Shown: positions 8,203-17,525 of the stretch, piece after piece
Layout of the letters: each line of letters begins with the position of its first letter
Position numbering within the stretch: position 1 is the stretch's first letter
Assembly (NCBI RefSeq): GCF_039994875.1
Contig: NZ_CP121196.1
Coordinates: 3,410,001-3,474,000 of the forward strand
Reading direction: 5' to 3'
Length of the DNA stretch: 64,000 nt
Source of the DNA: Telmatobacter sp. DSM 110680
GTDB taxonomy: Bacteria > Acidobacteriota > Terriglobia > Terriglobales > Acidobacteriaceae
Made by a program: the position numbers and the translations under genes
Notes under the pieces: model-generated
Told to the model about the DNA's origin: nothing
What the model saw: the letters and a program-made list of their open reading frames with translations, nothing else
The model's database searches: none

Positions 8203-9780
8203 TCACTGACGCCGGCGAAAGCCGGGAACTACTATCCCAAACTCGACAGGACGCCTCACGGGCAAGACTCCGGGCAGGGAAGCCTGTTGTTCTGAGAACC
8301 CCACGTCTAGGGAAGTCGATTGACGATTCTGTACAAGATCACTGGCCATTTTTCCTCTCATCGGATCTACCTCACCCAGCGCATCTTCCCAAGTCGACCT
8401 GCTTCCGCCGAGCGCCTTCATTAGGTTCCGCAGTCCCGTGGCTAGGTTGATCTGCCTGTCACAATCCAAAGCGCCCAGGCTGATTCCTTTGAAGAAAGCA
8501 GACCGTGCGTCTCCCATCGGAACGACGCCAATTGCCTGACCAGAAGTAGGCAAATCGTTCATCAGCTTCCTAAGATCCCGCAAAACACTAGGGAGGTCCG
8601 CTGGGTATTGAAGACCTAACGTGGATCCTACTGTTTTGAAAAACTCGATAAGAAATTCGGCGAGTTCGCGGCGTCGTGTCTCAATCGCGTTGGGTCGAGC
8701 CTTCGGATCTGGACGTGGAGGCAGAACAACCTTGTTTGAAAATGCTTTCTTGGCAACGAAAGCCTTTGGCTGATGAACTGGTGGGCTTGGCGCAACTGCA
8801 ACTTGGACCGGCGGCTTCACGATCGGAGCTTGTTTCCGTGGAACCTCCACTTGCTTGGTAGGTGGAGTCGAGTCCACGGTTGCCCTTCCCCGGTTCTTTG
8901 CCATCAATCCTTCCTCCCATCCCAATCGAGGCGCGACGTATTTCAACAACTCGGCTTGGGCGATTGGGTCCTCTTGATTTTTGAGCATATACAGAAAGTT
9001 GCGTTCGCCCACTCGGCGACGACGGCAATCGTGAACGAATCGCCGAATGATGTCGCGAAGCAGTTTTTCATTCGTGATCTGCGGTCTCTCAGCTGCGATC
9101 GCCGTCTTCGCCATTGAAACCAGAAGGTCAATCCATTGCCGCTGTGTTCGTCTTAAGTTGGGGCTCCCGGGCCGAAATGACCTGAAATAGGCCAGACGAT
9201 ATTTCATCCAACGAAGGTGCTCGCGCCATTCATTGGAAAGTGTCTTAAATTCGCCACTGGTTGAGTTTTTAAGGAACTGGCGCGTGGCGCGCTTCATCTC
9301 GTGCTCTAGGAATCTGAGACAGCGCTTTATTCTCAGCGCCAGATTCTTGACTGGGTTAGGATCCACGCCTTGGCCCTTTGGACCTAGAGGTTTCGACTTA
9401 CGATTCTTTTGAGCTTCAAATCGCTCAATTTTGAGTGTGACTCGCGCTGCAAAGGCGGCACCGCGAAGTTCGAAAGCGTCCAGCTTAAACGTGCCTCCCG
9501 TCGATCTCTTTGGCCTAAGCTTGGTGCAGAGCCCTAAAGTGCGGTTCATCATGGAGGGGCTGAACGTGCCGCTATTGAATTTGCGTGGTAACGGCTGGAT
9601 CCGGAACGGATAACTGGTTAGCGACTCTCCAACGGACTCCCACGCTGCGTACGAGCAGAGGATATGGTTCAATCCGGTCCAGATCAGGTCTGTCTGGAAT
9701 TTGCTGAGCCGCACGGAAACCAGTTCTGGGTTCGAAGGCAACGGAACAATCTTTCTTGAAATGCTCCGAGATTTACACAA
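8203..9780 (-). CDS. unrecognised 525-residue basic protein of the integrated element
   Basis: A long intact frame starting with TTG (no good ATG nearby), so the start is uncertain. I do not recognise the family. Residues about 120-300 are helical and strongly basic, rich in Arg/Lys/Trp (for example NEWREHLRWMKYRLAYFR). A Pro/Val/Lys-rich linker at about 310-380 follows, then a second globular helical region to about 500. No signal peptide or membrane span is present. The basic character and its place near integrase and excisionase genes would suit a nucleic-acid-binding or replication role, but this is inference. Confidence 0.55.
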   Translation of the reverse strand: MCKSRSISRKIVPLPSNPELVSVRLSKFQTDLIWTGLNHILCSYAAWESVGESLTSYPFRIQPLPRKFNSGTFSPSMMNRTLGLCTKLRPKRSTGGTFKLDAFELRGAAFAARVTLKIERFEAQKNRKSKPLGPKGQGVDPNPVKNLALRIKRCLRFLEHEMKRATRQFLKNSTSGEFKTLSNEWREHLRWMKYRLAYFRSFRPGSPNLRRTQRQWIDLLVSMAKTAIAAERPQITNEKLLRDIIRRFVHDCRRRRVGERNFLYMLKNQEDPIAQAELLKYVAPRLGWEEGLMAKNRGRATVDSTPPTKQVEVPRKQAPIVKPPVQVAVAPSPPVHQPKAFVAKKAFSNKVVLPPRPDPKARPNAIETRRRELAEFLIEFFKTVGSTLGLQYPADLPSVLRDLRKLMNDLPTSGQAIGVVPMGDARSAFFKGISLGALDCDRQINLATGLRNLMKALGGSRSTWEDALGEVDPMRGKMASDLVQNRQSTSLDVGFSEQQASLPGVLPVRRPVEFGIVVPGFRRRQ

Positions 9781-9929
9781 CTTTATTTGGACGATAGGGG
9801 ATTGATGATCCTTTGCGTTGTGACAGGGCGCACAACCCCGTGGTCAAAGCGCTTGTCGGGATACGGGAAAACAGATTGTGGCGATAATTGCGCTTTTCGA
9901 TGCTGGGTTGCCAAAACTTTGCACGTCAG

Positions 9930-10406
9930 CTAAAACGTGAGTTGCGCTTCGAATCCCGCCACGTGCCAACCATATCTGTCACGGAATGCTCTGTAGGTTC
10001 CCTGTGCCATGCACACATTCCCACAGAGGTAGCCACCTTGCAACTCGACTTTGGAGTCGGAGACATTTTGAACGGCACCAAGATCAAAGATTACGGACTG
10101 TTTCTTTTTCGCGTCCACAACTGTCATCTGTCCGTTCTCTTTGAGCTTTTCACAGGCAGATGCTCCCTTTACATGCAAGGCCCGAAGACGCTGTCGCAGA
10201 GCCGCGTCTGGATCTGCGCCGTTGATTTTGACGCAGTAGGTATGTATTGATGGCTGCCAGGCTTTGACTTGGAAACGTATCACGGCTTCGTACAGATCGA
10301 GACTGTTTGAATTGGCTTCGCTCGGACTACCGGCAGTCTGATGCAATAACGGTGATGCCATCATTAGTGCGGTCGGACCGAGCAGCAGCAGAGGAACGAT
10401 TCGCAT
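9930..10406 (-). CDS. hypothetical secreted protein
   Basis: A protein of 158 residues from the ATG chosen at the signal peptide (MRIVPLLLLGPTALMMASP); the frame is open 15 codons further upstream. Four Cys residues in the mature part (HTYCVK, SACEK, GYLCGNVCMA) could form disulfides. This fits export. No domain is recognised. It stands alone in the accessory region. Confidence 0.55.
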   Translation of the reverse strand: MRIVPLLLLGPTALMMASPLLHQTAGSPSEANSNSLDLYEAVIRFQVKAWQPSIHTYCVKINGADPDAALRQRLRALHVKGASACEKLKENGQMTVVDAKKKQSVIFDLGAVQNVSDSKVELQGGYLCGNVCMAQGTYRAFRDRYGWHVAGFEAQLTF

Positions 10407-10649
10407 ATCAAGCTTGATGCTATAACGAAAATCGCTTGAATGAACACTCACAATGTTACTTTAGGTCTGTCCTGAATCTCAGAAAAGTTGGAACGATCAC
10501 TTACAGGCTTCAACTGGAGTTTGGAGCGGGAGATTCAATCTATGAGCTCGCCTTCTTAATGGAATGCCTTTTTCGGGTCTATTCACCCGGCAAGGGAAGA
10601 GCCGCAGGGGAAAAGCATCGCGCTGGAACTGTCATCTTAATTCTGCCAA

Positions 10650-10901
10650 TCACAACGCGCTGTTAGCAATGTGAGATTCATCAGCGTTGCTCGCCAATGA
10701 AGTCATGGCCTCCCATATTCTGGTTCGCCGGACTGAATTTCTGATTCTTGCTAGGTGCACCGAAATGACCTGAATGATTACATACTCTTCAAGCGTCGCA
10801 GAGCGACCTAGACTCTCTGTGGTTCTCAAATTCGCTGTGATCGAGCCCACATCTCCAAACCTAATGAGAATGAGACGATCCAGCTGATGCTTTACTCTCA
10901 T
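10650..10901 (-). CDS. possible small protein antisense to the 5' end of the cupin regulator
   Basis: An 83-residue frame with ordinary amino-acid composition and an amphipathic helical segment (TLEEYVIIQVISVHLARIR). Its start overlaps the divergent regulator start by about 15 bp and no ribosome binding site is evident. It may be a genuine small gene or a chance frame; I cannot decide from sequence alone. Confidence 0.25.
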   Translation of the reverse strand: MRVKHQLDRLILIRFGDVGSITANLRTTESLGRSATLEEYVIIQVISVHLARIRNSVRRTRIWEAMTSLASNADESHIANSAL

Positions 10902-11456
10902 GCGTCGGCTCTGGATCAATATCAAATCGGCCTGAAACTTCGGAAATTACGAATCGGGAAGCGACTCACCCTCTCTCGCCTAGCAGGCGAGACAGGACTA
11001 TCAACCGCTCTCCTTTCAAAGCTTGAGTCCGAGCGAATGACTCCAACCCTGCAGACTCTCTCCAGGATCTGCCGCGTGTACGGGGTTTCTTTGAGCTACT
11101 TCTTCGCGGATCCAAAGAGACATAGTCTATCAATCACGCGCAAAGGCCATCTCGAAGCAGTTCGTGGATCGCAAGAATCTGTAAGGCAAATCCCGCTTCA
11201 TTACGAGCATATCGGATCGACTCGATGCGTTGCCAGTTTGATTGAATTTCCTCCTAAGCTCATGGTTGCGGCCTCAGAATCAGATCAAGGATTATCGTGT
11301 CTCATCTACGTGATCGAAGGTAGGTTGGATCTGAATATAGGCAGAGACAAGGATGTCCTTGTCGCAGGTGATTGTGCTTGCCTCGACACCGACATGGTTG
11401 TCACCTGGGGAACTGCAGCACAGATGCCGTGCCATGTGTTGTTTGTGAAGGTGTGA
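10887..11456 (+). CDS. XRE-family transcriptional regulator with C-terminal cupin domain
   Basis: A protein of 189 residues. Residues about 13-70 form a lambda-repressor-like HTH (LRKLRIGKRLTLSRLAGETG, then STALLSKLESERMTPTLQTL). The C-terminal half (about 115-189) is a small beta-barrel cupin (YVIEGRLDLNIG...LVAGDCACLDTDMVVTWG). This two-domain layout is typical of regulators of small-molecule metabolism and stress, in which the cupin senses a ligand. The first ten codons are poorly conserved-looking, so the true start may be slightly downstream. The ligand and targets are unknown. Confidence 0.85.
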   Translation: MLYSHASALDQYQIGLKLRKLRIGKRLTLSRLAGETGLSTALLSKLESERMTPTLQTLSRICRVYGVSLSYFFADPKRHSLSITRKGHLEAVRGSQESVRQIPLHYEHIGSTRCVASLIEFPPKLMVAASESDQGLSCLIYVIEGRLDLNIGRDKDVLVAGDCACLDTDMVVTWGTAAQMPCHVLFVKV

Positions 11457-11826
11457 GCGGCAGAATGGCAATCTCGGACTCCCAAAGCCTTTCGCGCGAC
11501 AATGGGGTGTGAAATGAGGCAAAATGTAGGAGGAGGACTTGAGAACGATCGAGTAAGGGTGACCTCGCAAGCACACACTCGCTCTCTAACCGATCTTGGG
11601 GAAACGGCCTTTAGCCCGTTGGGAACGACTGGCGGGAGCCTCTCTCGAAGTATGATGGTCGAACTGGCATCAGTTTAAGACCCAACTGTCTCGAATGAAG
11701 CAAGAAGAAAAATGAAGAATGTCAGCGGTCTGCTGTTAGAGGCTGAGAAACCCTCGAAGTGAGCGTTCTAGATTAGTTCAAGCATCTTCCATTCCTCAAT
11801 CACGTTTGAATTTGTTGATTCCTCAG
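11457..11826. other. 370-bp spacer without a gene
   Basis: Only short antisense-type frames are present. It probably carries the promoter of the double glycosyltransferase gene; no specific site was identified. Confidence 0.35.
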
Positions 11827-14169
11827 ATGAGACTTTTGCGAGTTATTCGCCAAACAAATCCCGAATCTGGCGGTCCCATTGAAGGCCTCCTCCGCAGTTC
11901 TGAGGTTCTCATTCGTAACGGACATGAGGTTGAGGTCGTAAGTCTGGAATCAGCCGATGAGGCCGAATCACGCGGATTTTCCTTTCCCGTGACTGGTCTT
12001 GGTCGCGGCATTGGCAAATATGGTTACAACCCAAAGCTCATCCCCTGGGTTAAAGAGAATGCGCGAAGATTTGACGCAGTTGTTCTTCATGGGCTCTGGA
12101 ATTACTCGTCAGTAGGGGCATGGCGAGGCCTGAAGAATCAATCCATCCCATTCTTCGTCTTCATTCACGGCATGATGGACCCATGGTTTCGACACCGCTG
12201 CCCACTGAAACATATTTTGAAATCTGTGTATTGGCAGGTGGCGGAGGGACGTGTCTTGAATGACGCCGCTGGTGTACTTTTTACGAGCGAAGAAGAATGC
12301 AGTCGCGCGCGCGGCGTGTTTTATGGGAAATCCTACAAGGAGCGTGTTGTCCGCTATGGTGTCCCAAGCCCACCTAGGGATGAACCAATGCAGAAGGCAA
12401 AATTCTCATCCAGGTTCCCGAATCTTGAGGACAAGCGCTTCCTCCTATTTCTAGGCAGAATTCATCCTAAGAAAGGATGCGATCTCTTACTTAAGGGTTT
12501 CGCCGAAGCTCGGAACGAAATTGGTCCCGAGATCCAGCTTGCAATTGCTGGCCCCGGTTCGTCGAGTTATATTGCAGAACTGAAACGGTTGGCATATGAA
12601 TTGATGATTGCCAATCAAGTTCACTGGTTGGGCATGTTGCGAGATGACGTTAAATGGGGCGCTCTCCATTCAGCAGAGGCATTTATTCTGCCGTCTCACC
12701 AGGAGAACTTCGGGATCGCGGTGGCAGAGGCGATGTCGTGCTCGACCCCGGTCTTAATCAGCGACAAGGTAAACATCTGGCGTGAAATTGCTGCATCGCG
12801 AGGTGGATTGGTTCAGGCCGACACCGCGGTCGGCACATACAATTTAATCCGCGATTTTTACCGCCTATCCGAAGCGGAACGTACACAAATGGGTGTAGCG
12901 GCGCGCGAAGGCTTTCTGCGCAATTTCGAGATAGAGGCTGCAGCACTCGATTTTGCTCGTGCAATTGGGTTTGCTCCTTCCGTTGCGTCTGAGGCGTCGC
13001 GTAATAAGAAAATTCTGCAGGTGATTCACAGCACCGTTCCCGAGTCGGGCGGCCCAATCGAGGCTGTGCGCCGCATTTCAGAGGTACTCATCAGTGAGGG
13101 CCATCAAGTCGAAGTCGCCTGTCTCGAGACAGAAGAAGAAGCGTCTTCCCGCGCTTTTCCTTTTCCAATTGTGGGTCTTGGAGAGGGAAAAGGCAGATTT
13201 GGGTATAACCCTACTTTCACGAACTGGATCAGGGAAAACGCTAAAGACTTTGATGCAGTTATTCTTCACGGACTTTGGAATTATTCCTCGCTTGGTGCGT
13301 GGCTCGGACTACGAAGAAGTTCTACTCCGTACTTCATCTATTCACACGGTATGCTGGATCGCTACTTTCGCGATCGCTATCCAGTTAAGCACCTCGCAAA
13401 GCAACTCTATTGGTGGCTTGCCGAAGGTCGAGTCCTGCGGGATGCCCTCGCAGTGCTTTTCACATGTGAAGAAGAACGAATTCGGGCACGTAATGTTTTT
13501 CTCGGATATATGTATCGAGAACGGATAGTTCGATTCGGCACAATGGATCCTGGCGCCGATGGAGTGAGCGAGAAGGTCGCATTTCGATCCTCGCTGCCCG
13601 CACTGGGAGACAGGCCCTTTCTCCTGTTTCTCAGTCGAATTCATCCGAAGAAGGGTTGCGATCTACTAATTCGTGCGTTCGCCTGTAACCTTGATCAGAT
13701 TCCACCCGACCTCGATCTGGTTATTGCCGGTCCAGACCAGGTTGGCTTGACGCCGGGTCTCAAAAGCTTGGCCAATCAACTTGGTATCGGTCAAAGGATT
13801 CACTGGCCCGGCATGTTGAAGGGTGAACTCAAATGGGGAGCGTTTCGATCTGCCGAGGCAATGATTTTGCCGTCTCATCAGGAGAATTTTGGCATCGTTG
13901 TCGCGGAATCAATGGCGTGTTCCACTCCAGTTCTTATCAGCGACAAAGTAAATGTCTGGCGCGAGGTCGTGTCATCGCAGGCGGGCCTCGTAGAGCCCGA
14001 CACTCTTCAAGGAACTACGAACCTGATACACAGATTTGCCACTATGTCCGAGAGTGAGCGCATCATGATGAAGAGTGCAGCACGTCAGGGCTTTCTAAAA
14101 CATTTCACGATGGAAGCAACGGCATCTGATTTTTTGCAGCTAATGGACATGGTCAAGCGGGCAAACTGA
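11827..14169 (+). CDS. tandemly duplicated GT4 glycosyltransferase, two complete GT-B copies in one chain
   Basis: A 780-residue protein made of two homologous GT4 halves, about 1-390 and 394-780. Both begin with the same block (NPESGGPIE / VPESGGPIE). Both carry HGLWNYSS, the P-loop-like LFLGRIHPKKGCDLL / LFLSRIHPKKGCDLL, and the donor-site motif SHQENFGIAVAEAMS / SHQENFGIVVAESMA. Both end with a similar REGFLRNF / RQGFLKHF tail. A normal GT4 is about 380-400 residues, so this is an in-frame fusion of two full enzymes, each with its Glu-x7-Glu motif. It probably transfers two sugars in assembling a surface glycan. The upstream TTG at 11806 is an alternative start. Confidence 0.9.
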   Translation: MRLLRVIRQTNPESGGPIEGLLRSSEVLIRNGHEVEVVSLESADEAESRGFSFPVTGLGRGIGKYGYNPKLIPWVKENARRFDAVVLHGLWNYSSVGAWRGLKNQSIPFFVFIHGMMDPWFRHRCPLKHILKSVYWQVAEGRVLNDAAGVLFTSEEECSRARGVFYGKSYKERVVRYGVPSPPRDEPMQKAKFSSRFPNLEDKRFLLFLGRIHPKKGCDLLLKGFAEARNEIGPEIQLAIAGPGSSSYIAELKRLAYELMIANQVHWLGMLRDDVKWGALHSAEAFILPSHQENFGIAVAEAMSCSTPVLISDKVNIWREIAASRGGLVQADTAVGTYNLIRDFYRLSEAERTQMGVAAREGFLRNFEIEAAALDFARAIGFAPSVASEASRNKKILQVIHSTVPESGGPIEAVRRISEVLISEGHQVEVACLETEEEASSRAFPFPIVGLGEGKGRFGYNPTFTNWIRENAKDFDAVILHGLWNYSSLGAWLGLRRSSTPYFIYSHGMLDRYFRDRYPVKHLAKQLYWWLAEGRVLRDALAVLFTCEEERIRARNVFLGYMYRERIVRFGTMDPGADGVSEKVAFRSSLPALGDRPFLLFLSRIHPKKGCDLLIRAFACNLDQIPPDLDLVIAGPDQVGLTPGLKSLANQLGIGQRIHWPGMLKGELKWGAFRSAEAMILPSHQENFGIVVAESMACSTPVLISDKVNVWREVVSSQAGLVEPDTLQGTTNLIHRFATMSESERIMMKSAARQGFLKHFTMEATASDFLQLMDMVKRAN

Positions 14170-14666
14170 AGCAACGCTTCGCCCAATTGAATGGTTTTAT
14201 CGAGAAGAATACGCCGGAGTGCGCATGATGGTTTCACCGATGGCAACCACCCGACCGATAGTCCCCAGGCAGATTTGGCTCTCCAGGCGCTTGCCGCACA
14301 TCACTGTCAATCCCTTTTGCCATATGGTGCAGCTGCACTTGTCGCCCCGTGATCGTTCCCGGATATTTTATGTTCGTCGAAGAGACGGCGGAGCACGGGA
14401 CAATCCCCGCAGGATGTTTATCGTTTGCTGCCGGACCTTGGCCCTTGATACCACGTCTGGTTACTGAAATCCCTAGGGAACTTAACCACCTCGACGATAT
14501 TCGAGCGGCTGTTTTTCGCTGCTGGCTGGTGCCTCGCCTTCTCCAGGAGATTAGTGTCAATGCAATGGGGGATGTGAAAGGCGAAAATCAGAGGCGCCCA
14601 AAAGAGAAACATGCTGCGGTGGTCCGATGGTCCCCCGGTGATTGGGTCGCAAGGAGGACGGGCAGA
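14170..14666. other. 0.5-kb stretch with no convincing gene
   Basis: Overlapping short frames on both strands are present. A plus-strand frame of 240 codons runs through here into the next gene, but it is antisense to a clear membrane protein and has poor composition. A degraded coding remnant is possible; I could not identify it. Confidence 0.3.
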
Positions 14667-15035
14667 TCAATCCTCGCCGCGTCTTCTCATTTTTTCATAA
14701 ATGAAACATGCGAGAATCATCAAAGGCCAGGTTACGATAACGCTGTCTCCATGCCATTCACTGTAAATGAAAGCGGCGTGACTCACTTCGGCGTAACCCT
14801 TAACACCGTGGTGATATCCCCACACGTAATACCTGTCTGCTTCGATCTTGCCCCTTATGGCATTGCCGCCAAGATAAAAGGTTCCAGCGAAGAACAAGGC
14901 AAAGTTCAAAATGCTCAGAATCAACGCAGTAAAGAACAGCTTTCGCAGAAACTGGTGCGACAGCTTGTGCGCGAAGTCCCGTCGAACTGCTTGCGACACG
15001 TCTCTAGAAGACTCAATCTCGAGGTCGTTCACCAT
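14667..15035 (-). CDS. small integral membrane protein
   Basis: A 122-residue protein with two hydrophobic segments: LFFTALILSILNFALFFAG near residue 35 and VIVTWPLMILACFIYE near the end. Between them lies a polar loop rich in Tyr, Gly and His. The N-terminus is charged and the C-terminus ends in KMRRRGED. No family is recognised. The membrane segments make this strand far more credible than the longer open frame opposite. Confidence 0.55.
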   Translation of the reverse strand: MVNDLEIESSRDVSQAVRRDFAHKLSHQFLRKLFFTALILSILNFALFFAGTFYLGGNAIRGKIEADRYYVWGYHHGVKGYAEVSHAAFIYSEWHGDSVIVTWPLMILACFIYEKMRRRGED

Positions 15036-15314
15036 TGCAGCATTGTATCGCTCAATTTATCGGCAAATTAACTACAGACTTCCCGGTCAGGTCAGGTTGT
15101 GGCTACAGGATCGCCTCGCCTCGAAGCGAACCGGGTCGAACCCGAAGCAATTCGTTTGCGAGTTCCAGTTCCGGCAGAATCTAAGTTCATTGCTCTGCCA
15201 AACAATAAGTGGCACTTTTCTATCGATGCATCGCGTGGAGCAGTGAAGTGTTGAAGTATTAGAGCATTTAGCCCATTAGAAATCACGCGGAAAACCAAAG
15301 CGTTGTGGTATCCC

Positions 15315-15695
15315 TCAGTTGCTGGATAGTGAATTGGCTGCAACGCGACTACGGACTCGCTCCCAGTGGGGCCGCCTCATTATGACCTTCTTTCCGCCGA
15401 TGTGGGATTCAAATAAGAGATCATTCTTCTTGCCGAACTGAGTTTTAGATGGGAGGCTGATACAGGGAAGTCCGGCTCGCTGTTTGCAGACAGGACATGA
15501 GATCTCTAGGGCAGCCGGTTTATGCTGGAGTTTGGCCTCAGACTTGAGTTCGGCGATTCGGGCTTCAATCATGTGTCGGAGTTCGTCAACTGAGGATCCA
15601 GATTCGGCCTCCTTCAACACTTGGAGAGAGAGGCGCAACGTTGCGAGAAAATCGATCTGAGCTTGCGAGTCCATTTTCGGTGATTGGGAACCCAT
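15315..15695 (-). CDS. hypothetical protein with a zinc-knuckle-like motif
   Basis: A 126-residue protein. The N-terminal half is helical and charged. The C-terminal part contains CPVCKQRAGLPC followed by a conserved-looking His and Arg-rich tail (HWERVRSR). A C-x2-C-x6-C plus His arrangement is seen in small phage and actinobacterial zinc-finger proteins, so a zinc or nucleic-acid-binding role is possible. No partner gene nearby clarifies its job. Confidence 0.5.
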   Translation of the reverse strand: MGSQSPKMDSQAQIDFLATLRLSLQVLKEAESGSSVDELRHMIEARIAELKSEAKLQHKPAALEISCPVCKQRAGLPCISLPSKTQFGKKNDLLFESHIGGKKVIMRRPHWERVRSRVAANSLSSN

Positions 15696-15932
15696 CTTTC
15701 ATGCAGATGCCTGTTGTTGCTCCAGGTTTCCCAAACATTCAAGTGTCGACGCCAAGGTTAATCCACTGAAATGGTACTTTCGTGTAATAGGTACTGTTTG
15801 CCGATCTGCAGAGTTGGGTCGGTTTCGCGCTTGGCAAGTAAACCCCTTCATTGGAGCTACTCCCGAATCGACTCGCCCAATGAGCCGCATCCTCGGGAAT
15901 AAGCCAGGTTCGCCTGACCGGGCAATACGGCT

Positions 15933-16211
15933 CTAACGCCGTCGAATTAGTGGGTTGGGTACTTGGTCATCCGACCATGCCTTTAAGCTCTCAGAACATG
16001 GGTCCCTGACTGACTCTGCCGACTGAGCGGCATAAGCTTGAATCGCCTTGTAAGCTGCGAACTGCGCTGAGCGAGCAGTGGGATACTCAACTTCACTTAT
16101 TGGGGCATACGGGCCTGTAAAACCCGCTTCGCGATAGCCGCAAGTCCAAGTGCCTCTCCTGGTTTGGCACACGACCATCTCGTAGCCGAAAGCAGAGAGT
16201 GCGTAAGTCAT
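15933..16211 (-). CDS. hypothetical protein
   Basis: A 92-residue soluble protein with an aromatic-rich start (MTYALSAFGYEMVVCQTRRGTWTCGYRE) and a helical middle (SAQFAAYKAIQAYAAQ). No domain is recognised. It is codirectional with the epimerase gene but separated from it by 177 bp. Confidence 0.4.
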   Translation of the reverse strand: MTYALSAFGYEMVVCQTRRGTWTCGYREAGFTGPYAPISEVEYPTARSAQFAAYKAIQAYAAQSAESVRDPCSESLKAWSDDQVPNPLIRRR

Positions 16212-16388
16212 CGGGGAGGATTATATCGGAGGGGATAACCTTTAATTCCAATGAAATGAGACCTGAAGAGAAGAGGGCAAAATGAGCTAGGCGTGACAGA
16301 GTGGGTGTCGGAAGTAGAAATCTTCACGAGGTCCACCTTTGTATACACGTTCAGGAGCATCGTTTGCCGGTCCGTGCGGCGTCCTGAA

Positions 16389-17300
16389 TTACATGCGAGT
16401 TCGGAAATCTTCCACGACATACGGTAAGTATTCAAGTGGATCATCTGGACAGTGAAGGCTGAAATGCCTCCGTGCTGCCGTGACTTCAGCAACAAAATGT
16501 TCAACCTCCGGCTCTCGCTCTTCGGCGATGTGGATTGAAGACGTCTGATCCGTAAGTGCGCACACGCGCGCCGCGAGTTCAACGAGTCGAGTACCCTTGC
16601 CACAACCAATGTTCATTGGCCGAGTGGGGCAGGGAAGTTGCACGGCGCGGGTCAAGACGTCGAGCAGGTTCTCGATCCAAACTAAATCGAGCAGCTTGTT
16701 CTTGCCGTATATGGTGATTGGCTCCGCACGGAGTGCCCGCTCGATGAACAGCGGAATCACACGGCCGCGATCTCGAGTTCCGTATACATTGGAGAGACGG
16801 AGTATTGTGAGTTCTAGTCCGCAAGCGGCATATTCCGCACAGACTTTTTCGGCGGCAACCTTGCTGGCGCCATAGATATTCTTCGGGTTTAGAGGTGAGG
16901 ACTCTAGAACCGGCAAGTTCGCTGCTTCGCCATATACTTCGCGTGAAGAAGCGAGTACAACGCGCCGAACGCCTGTCTGGCGCGCGGCTTCCAGAACCTG
17001 GCGCGTCCCCTCAACGTTGGTCCGAATTGCGGCCGCGGGATTGTTTACGCAATCGAGAACGTTAGAGAGCGCGGCGAAGTGGAAGACGACTTCGGTGCCG
17101 ACCATTTCAGCACGAAGACGCTCAAAGTCGAGGATGTTGCCGTAAACAATTCGGATGGCTTTGCCAGTTTGTGAAAGATTCTCGAGGCGCCCGCGAGAAA
17201 AGTCGTCGAACACGGACACATGTCCATATTGATCGCGCACCAGGCGATCGACGAGGTTACTTCCAATAAAACCCGCTCCACCAGTAACGAGAATCTTCAT
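16389..17300 (-). CDS. NAD-dependent nucleotide-sugar epimerase/dehydratase (extended SDR)
   Basis: A protein of 303 residues from the ATG at the Rossmann start (MKILVTGGAGFIG). The nucleotide-binding GGAGFIG is at 7-13. The active-site Ser/Tyr/Lys are in SSREVYG (118-124) and YGASK (Tyr143, Lys147). The length and C-terminal half fit the GalE/RmlB-like extended SDR family acting on UDP- or dTDP-sugars. The exact reaction (4-epimerisation, dehydration or other) cannot be read from motifs. It faces away from the WcaF-like acetyltransferase (about 225 bp between starts) and most likely supplies a sugar donor for the surface polysaccharide. Confidence 0.88.
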   Translation of the reverse strand: MKILVTGGAGFIGSNLVDRLVRDQYGHVSVFDDFSRGRLENLSQTGKAIRIVYGNILDFERLRAEMVGTEVVFHFAALSNVLDCVNNPAAAIRTNVEGTRQVLEAARQTGVRRVVLASSREVYGEAANLPVLESSPLNPKNIYGASKVAAEKVCAEYAACGLELTILRLSNVYGTRDRGRVIPLFIERALRAEPITIYGKNKLLDLVWIENLLDVLTRAVQLPCPTRPMNIGCGKGTRLVELAARVCALTDQTSSIHIAEEREPEVEHFVAEVTAARRHFSLHCPDDPLEYLPYVVEDFRTRM

Positions 17301-17525
17301 AGAGAAAAAGATGTTTGCGATTCTATATGGCCGAGAGAATGCCCACTTGAATTCTACACAGGGTCTCGATAGCGAAGTTGGATGGATGCAGAATGTGGAA
17401 TTGAGGAAGTGGGAAGTCTGGACCATCTGTGAGTCCGGTAGCCCCGGCGTTCTCGCCCCTGAACCAATTCAAGGATCGAATGAGAGGTGCCCTTCAAGAT
17501 CTTCCACTTGGTAGAATCACCTCGA

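Noticed and set aside
13094..13644. Plus- and minus-strand frames of 100-144 codons within the double GT4 gene
   Set aside because: They lie fully inside a gene whose frame carries all family motifs; they are shadow frames.
14349..15071. Plus-strand frame of 240 codons
   Set aside because: It is antisense to a minus-strand frame with two clear membrane segments (14667-15035) and itself has an implausible composition with no motif.
15699..15890. 63-codon minus-strand frame just upstream of the 15315-15695 gene
   Set aside because: Close spacing is suggestive, but there is no ribosome binding site, motif or convincing composition.
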